Source: Chryseobacterium cucumeris (GTDB lineage: Bacteria; Bacteroidota; Bacteroidia; Flavobacteriales; Weeksellaceae). From it: a stretch of 64,000 bases of DNA. The notes beneath the pieces were generated by a model. The model was not told the DNA's origin, searched no databases, and saw only the letters and a list, made by a program, of their open reading frames with translations. Both the position numbers and the translations under genes were made by a program. The stretch lies in NCBI RefSeq assembly GCF_001593385.1, contig NZ_LUVZ01000043.1:363330-427329 (forward strand), given 5' to 3'. This document shows positions 60,365 to 64,000 of this stretch, in pieces. Each line of letters begins with the position of its first letter. Within the stretch, counting starts at the first letter, position 1.

Positions 60365-60489
60365 TATGTAAAGTTAGAAAAAATATAAATTATTTGAAAA
60401 TATTTTTTAGTTAAAAATTTCACAAATTACTAAAAACCAAATAATTAAACATCTGTTTTACTTCCAATTCGTATTCCTCATAAAAATAG

Positions 60490-60497
60490 TATCTTTA
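60490..60497 (+). promoter_or_regulatory. possible -7 box TATCTTTA
   Basis: Variant of TAnnTTTG 23 bases before the carboxylase ATG; same variant as at 35466 and 39639. Confidence 0.4.
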
Positions 60498-60519
60498 AGC
60501 GTAAAAAATTGAAAATTTT

Positions 60520-62148
60520 ATGGACATCGAATTCAATAAACGAGAAGATCAGAACAGATTAAAATTATCTGAAATTAATCGCTTACTCACTGAAATTAAA
60601 AAAGGCGGTGGTGAGAAGAGGCTTCAAAAGCTTCGTGATGAAGGAAAAATGACAGCAAGAGAAAGAATAGATTATCTTCTCGATAAAAATTCAGATTCCA
60701 TAGAAGTAGGAGCATTTGCAGGATACGAGATGTATCAGGAGCATGGAGGATGTCCTAGTGGAGGTGTTGTAGTAGTTATTGGCTACGTTTCCGGAAGACA
60801 GTGTATTATAGTTGCTAATGATGCCTCTGTAAAAGCTGGTGCATGGTTTCCTATCACAGGAAAGAAAAACCTGAGAGCTCAGGAAATTGCTATGGAAAAC
60901 AAACTTCCTATTATTTATCTGGTAGACTCTGCAGGTGTTTACCTTCCTATGCAGGATGAGATCTTCCCGGATAAAGAACATTTTGGACGAATTTTCAGAA
61001 ATAATGCTAAAATGAGTTCTATGGGAATCATCCAGATCTCTGCCGTTATGGGGAGTTGTGTAGCTGGAGGAGCTTATCTTCCCATTATGAGTGACGAGGC
61101 GATGATTGTGGATAAAACAGGTTCTATTTTCCTTGCCGGAAGCTATCTTGTAAAAGCAGCTATCGGAGAAAGTATTGATAACGAAACATTAGGTGGAGCT
61201 ACCACTCATTGCTCTATTTCAGGAGTAACAGATTATAAAGCGAAAGATGATAAAGATGCTTTGAATAGAATCAAAAATATCATGAAATCTATTGGAAGTA
61301 GTGAAAAAGCAGGCTTTGACAGAATAGAAAGCTTTCCACCAAAAGAAAACCCGGAAAATATTTTCGGAATTATGCCGGTTTCAAGAGCTGAACAATATGA
61401 TACTTATGAAATTATCAAGTGTATTGTGGATAACTCCGAATATGAAGAATATAAACCAGACTATGGTAAAAGTATTATCTGTGCAACGGCAAGAGTTGAT
61501 GGCTGGTCTGTAGGAATTGTAGCCAATCAGCGAAAGCTCGTTAAAAGTGGGAAAGGAGAAATGCAGTTTGGAGGAGTAATCTACTCTGATTCTGCTGATA
61601 AAGCGACCCGATTTATTGCTAATTGTAATCAAAGAAAGATACCTTTAATTTTCTTACAGGATGTTACAGGATTTATGGTAGGCTCCAAATCAGAACATGG
61701 AGGAATTATCAAAGACGGAGCTAAAATGGTAAATGCAGTTTCCAATTCTGTTGTTCCTAAGTTCACGATTATTACGGGTAACTCTTATGGGGCGGGTAAT
61801 TATGCAATGTGTGGAAAAGCTTATGATCCAAGATTAATTGTTGCATGGCCTTGGGCTGACTTAGCGGTAATGGGAGGAGCACAAGCTGCAAAAGTACTGG
61901 CTCAGATTCAGGAATCAACATTGAAAAAACAAGGAAAAGAAATTTCGGAAGAAGAACACAATGAAATTCTGAATACCATTTCTAAGAAATATCAGAAACA
62001 AACAGAATCTACTTACGCAGCTGCAAGATTATGGACAGATGCCATTATCAATCCTGCAGATACCAGAAAATGGATTTCTATGGGAATTGAAGCAGCTAAT
62101 CATGCCCCTATCACTGAGAAATTCAACTTAGGTGTAATACAAGTCTGA
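60520..62148 (+). CDS. acyl-CoA carboxylase beta (carboxyltransferase) subunit
   Basis: 542 aa. Carboxyltransferase of the propionyl-/methylcrotonyl-CoA carboxylase type: KMTARERIDYLLD, the oxyanion glycines in MGSCVAGGAYLPIMSDEAMIV, and FLQDVTGFMVGSKSEHGGIIKDGAKMV with GNSYGAGNYAMCGKAYDPR near the end. Transfers CO2 from carboxybiotin to an acyl-CoA. No biotin carboxylase subunit is beside it. A clear terminator follows. Confidence 0.94.
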   Translation: MDIEFNKREDQNRLKLSEINRLLTEIKKGGGEKRLQKLRDEGKMTARERIDYLLDKNSDSIEVGAFAGYEMYQEHGGCPSGGVVVVIGYVSGRQCIIVANDASVKAGAWFPITGKKNLRAQEIAMENKLPIIYLVDSAGVYLPMQDEIFPDKEHFGRIFRNNAKMSSMGIIQISAVMGSCVAGGAYLPIMSDEAMIVDKTGSIFLAGSYLVKAAIGESIDNETLGGATTHCSISGVTDYKAKDDKDALNRIKNIMKSIGSSEKAGFDRIESFPPKENPENIFGIMPVSRAEQYDTYEIIKCIVDNSEYEEYKPDYGKSIICATARVDGWSVGIVANQRKLVKSGKGEMQFGGVIYSDSADKATRFIANCNQRKIPLIFLQDVTGFMVGSKSEHGGIIKDGAKMVNAVSNSVVPKFTIITGNSYGAGNYAMCGKAYDPRLIVAWPWADLAVMGGAQAAKVLAQIQESTLKKQGKEISEEEHNEILNTISKKYQKQTESTYAAARLWTDAIINPADTRKWISMGIEAANHAPITEKFNLGVIQV

Positions 62149-62164
62149 TAACAATTTATAATAC

Positions 62165-62205
62165 AAAAGGGCTATCTCAGGATTTTGAGATAGCCCTTCT
62201 TTATT
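62165..62205 (+). terminator. terminator of the carboxylase gene
   Basis: AAGGGCTATCTCA / TGAGATAGCCCTT, a 13-bp stem with a 6-base loop and a T-run. Confidence 0.93.
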
Positions 62206-62229
62206 TATACTTTTAAAATGGGAAGTATT

Positions 62230-62427
62230 TTACTTACCATATTCTTCTTTACAAAATTCAATGGGCCCACCAAGTTTCATACAGCATTGATACTTAGTCA
62301 TACAAATTCCATTTGGCCAGCCTGGAGGATAGCACATTCCAAATGCAGGATCATCAGGACATGTAGGTCCTCCACTTCCTTGTAATGATTTTAAACTCTC
62401 TCTTGAAATCTTCATTAGATTTTTCAT
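62230..62427 (-). CDS. double-glycine leader peptide with six-Cys core (bacteriocin-like)
   Basis: 65 aa. The leader MKNLMKISRESLKSLQGSGG ends at G19-G20, the pattern of GG-cleaved bacteriocin-like peptides of Chryseobacterium and relatives. The 45-residue core has Cys at 23, 32, 42, 48, 49 and 59, plus Pro/Gly-rich turns (YPPGWPNG), and could form three disulfides or be further modified. The leader start could also be the ATG at residue 5. No peptidase-ABC exporter or modifying enzyme is in the window, so export and activity are unproven. Confidence 0.72.
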   Translation of the reverse strand: MKNLMKISRESLKSLQGSGGPTCPDDPAFGMCYPPGWPNGICMTKYQCCMKLGGPIEFCKEEYGK

Positions 62428-62920
62428 AGTTATTTTAGTTTTAATTGTGTCCTACTCTATTTAAGCTTTTCGGATAACGCTTCTCTAAAATACTATTTAT
62501 TCTATACATAGTGAAATTTAAATAAAAATTTTAATAATTAATCATTACTTAGTAGCTATTGCAGATTACTTAATGGTGATGTTATGGATTATGCTTGGTT
62601 AAGTATCAAGAAAAAAATTGTCACATTGGAAGTGATTTGTTATGGATAATATAAATTGTTAATAAAGAGATGTTACAACCATAGATTTACCAGATAAAAA
62701 AGCATATCTCAAATAAAAAATAGTAAAAAAATAAAATTCATGAACGATAACCTATAATCAATATTTTATCTTTTCAATATTACCATTAACAGAATATTAT
62801 ACGCTAAAATTCGGATTAAACGACAAAACAAATCTATTAACAATTGTAAATCAACACTTTACATGTATTATTTATCATAAAGTATCATATTTTTTTTTAA
62901 TATTGCAGGAGTAAGCAAAT
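62428..62920. other. AT-rich spacer
   Basis: About 490 bp without a recognisable gene or strong hairpin, between the Cys-rich peptide and the frameshifted secreted-protein gene. It presumably holds both promoters, but no clear TAnnTTTG box is seen. Confidence 0.5.
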
Positions 62921-62923
62921 GAT

Positions 62924-63258
62924 GAACAAAATGAAACAATTAAGTAAAGGGTTACCCGTGGCCGCCAGTGATTTTTGTTTTTCTACTCAGTACAAATCAA
63001 ATAAACGCTCAAAAAATACAGAAAGATTCAGCAAAGAATAAGGAAATCGATGAAGTTGTATCAACTGTTCTTAAGCTGGAAAATCCATTTAGTGAAGCTG
63101 GAGTTTTTTTGATAATGCTAAGAAGAATAGCTACCCCTTCAAAAGATAATCTGAATTATCAAAATCAGAAGAATGCACTTGACCAGATGAAGCAAGATCC
63201 TGAATTTGGGACCAGTGAAAGTGATATACAAGGTCGTATTTGGCGGGATAAGAAATAA
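62924..63258 (+). pseudogene. small secreted protein gene with a +1 frameshift in the signal peptide
   Basis: Frame 2 starts MNKMKQLSKGLPVAA (ATG 62924; another ATG at 62921), a normal signal-peptide N-terminus, but then runs to a stop about 35 codons on. Frame 1, open from a GTG at 62968, continues IFVFLLSTNQINAQ, a normal hydrophobic core with its cleavage site. Removing one base near 62966 joins them into a standard signal peptide, followed by 80 residues (SAKNKEIDEVVSTVLKLENP, RRIATPSKDNLNYQNQKNAL). Either a real frameshift, a sequencing error, or a GTG start lacking the basic N-terminus. Family unknown. Confidence 0.6.
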
Positions 63259-63604
63259 ATTCCCCCTTCACTAGAGGTTCTTGTCGTATTAAGGGTCTAA
63301 GTTGCCATATCTCACAATCTTCATACTTTTAGGCTCTTGGATCCTTATACGACGATAATGTCTTAGTTCAGTGATGAATGGACTAAAATGTGATTAGTGA
63401 ATGAACAATGATAATGGATAAGTAATCAGTGTCAAGAAATTAGGGTTACGAGTTATTGAAATTAACTTAACAGTTGCAAGTGTAAGGATGCACCTTTATT
63501 CCAATTATTTCATTCCTCAGGAATCCAGACTTATTTATTAGAGGTTTAAAGGATGTAAGATAACAGGATAATATCTACATTTTTTTTAGCCTTTAGTATT
63601 AGCA

Positions 63605-63632
63605 TTGTCATGCTGAGCGGAGTCGAAGCATT
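63605..63632. repeat. TCATGCTGAGCGGAGTCGAAGCAT-type repeat
   Basis: Starts TTGTCATGCTGAGCGGAG. It resembles the short repeat GTCATTCTGAGCGAAGTCGAAG that is scattered in spacers of many bacteria, including Bacteroidota. Confidence 0.5.
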
Positions 63633-63883
63633 TTAATGAAGAATACTTTATTTAGACTCCTTTGGAGTAACAGCCTGGGAAGAATAAATAGTATTGAATA
63701 AAAACCCATCGTTTGATAAAGAATAGAAAAACAGAGGGCTAGGAAACAGGAAGCTTGAAGCTGGAGGAAGGAAGATAACAGCAATTGGTCATCTTAACTG
63801 ATTACCTATTGCTCATTGCTTATGTCTCTGTTTGGTTTTTAGTTTTGAGGGTTGTGTTGTTGGTGTAGGTGTAGGTATATAAC

Positions 63884-63917
63884 AAAAAAACCTTTATCGT
63901 AAAGATAAAGGTTTTTT
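63884..63917 (-). terminator. terminator of the rRNA operon
   Basis: AAAAAACCTTTATC / GATAAAGGTTTTTT, a 14-bp stem with a 5-base loop, 15 bp after the 5S rRNA end. Confidence 0.92.
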
Positions 63918-63931
63918 AAAAATAAAATAAA

Positions 63932-64000
63932 AACTGGCGGCGGCCTACTCTCCCGCGTTAGCAGTACCATCGGCGCTGGTGGGCTTAACTTCTGTGTTCG
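63932..64000 (-). rRNA. rrf: 5S rRNA, 3' part (gene continues past the right edge)
   Basis: The minus strand reads CACAGAAGTTAAGCCCACC, then GATGGTACTGC and GGGAGAGTAGGCCGCCGCCAG, the conserved 3' two-thirds of 5S rRNA. The 5' part and the rest of the operon lie outside the window. A terminator follows directly. Confidence 0.95.

Larger units (their letters stand above)
60137..60519. other. intergenic region with an orphan structured RNA
   Basis: Between two divergent genes. Holds the DMT promoter (60165), a minus-strand candidate small RNA (60256-60364) and the carboxylase promoter (60490). Confidence 0.65.
63259..63931. other. non-coding region next to the rRNA operon, with repeats
   Basis: Contains an imperfect inverted pair (GTCGTATTAAGGG at 63283-63297 and ATCCTTATACGAC at 63339-63354), the TCATGCTGAGCGGAGTCGAA repeat (63605-63632), a GA-rich stretch (63715-63770) and the rRNA terminator. 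No gene seen. Confidence 0.6.

Noticed and set aside
1..64000. CRISPR array, prophage, integrase, transposase or tRNA
   Set aside because: No regularly spaced direct repeats, phage genes, transposase or cloverleaf-type sequence were found on reading the spacers; the repeats present are isolated and inverted.

Overview
The window looks like a chromosomal segment of a Flavobacteriia bacterium close to Chryseobacterium. The evidence is low GC content, AT-rich spacers, near absence of Shine-Dalgarno sequences, many promoter boxes of the Bacteroidota type TAnnTTTG, and typical families: PorP/SprF and PorV/PorQ proteins of the type IX secretion world, DUF5606, DUF3822, a PASTA protein next to an RluA-type synthase, and VF530. 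The genus is an inference; there is no 16S rRNA to read. Most of the window is core chromosome with no prophage, CRISPR array, insertion sequence or tRNA that I can see. A 5S rRNA gene enters from the right edge on the minus strand, so an rRNA operon lies just outside.

Layout. 1-3200: the end of a truncated plus-strand gene, then a minus-strand operon of an HD-domain/PycTM-like membrane protein, a bestrophin-type channel and a TonB-like lipoprotein. 3200-9800: a very large lipoprotein (metallophosphoesterase, kinase-like middle, outer-membrane barrel), secreted proteins and mazG. 10000-13100: DUF5606, the ruvX-def operon, and a SixA-like phosphatase overlapping an archaemetzincin lipoprotein. 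13400-20900: a serine hydrolase, small secreted proteins, a phosphodiesterase, an Smr protein, DUF3822, an outer-membrane protein, rsmD, and a divergent HxlR regulator/nitroreductase pair with twin operators. 20900-28700: cell-wall and housekeeping genes (murI, hemW, porP-like, rluA-type, PASTA, ddl, coaD, TRIC-like channel). 28700-39600: folA, a lemA-TPM-TPM operon, a KefF/KefC-like pair, a GIN lipoprotein, an M3 peptidase, ychJ-like, an FKBP isomerase, VF530. 39700-57000: sbcDC, a flavin monooxygenase, an S9 peptidase, yceI-like, ygiD-like, an S8 protease, hutH, uvrC. 57400-62200: a minus-strand operon of a DMT exporter, a PorV/PorQ protein and a secreted protein, then an acyl-CoA carboxylase subunit. 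62200-64000: a Cys-rich peptide with a double-glycine leader, a frameshifted small secreted protein, repeats and the 5S rRNA.

The items most worth following are: (1) the HD + PycTM-like fusion operon with bestrophin; (2) a kinase-like segment inside the phosphatase/barrel lipoprotein; (3) an orphan structured small RNA with its own promoter and terminator at about 60256-60364 minus; (4) a six-cysteine peptide behind a GG leader at 62230-62427; (5) a perfect 18-bp inverted operator pair between hxlR and the nitroreductase; and (6) several short inverted, non-coding repeat families in the spacers. Many start codons were moved downstream of the longest reading frame because a promoter box sits inside or just before the longer version.
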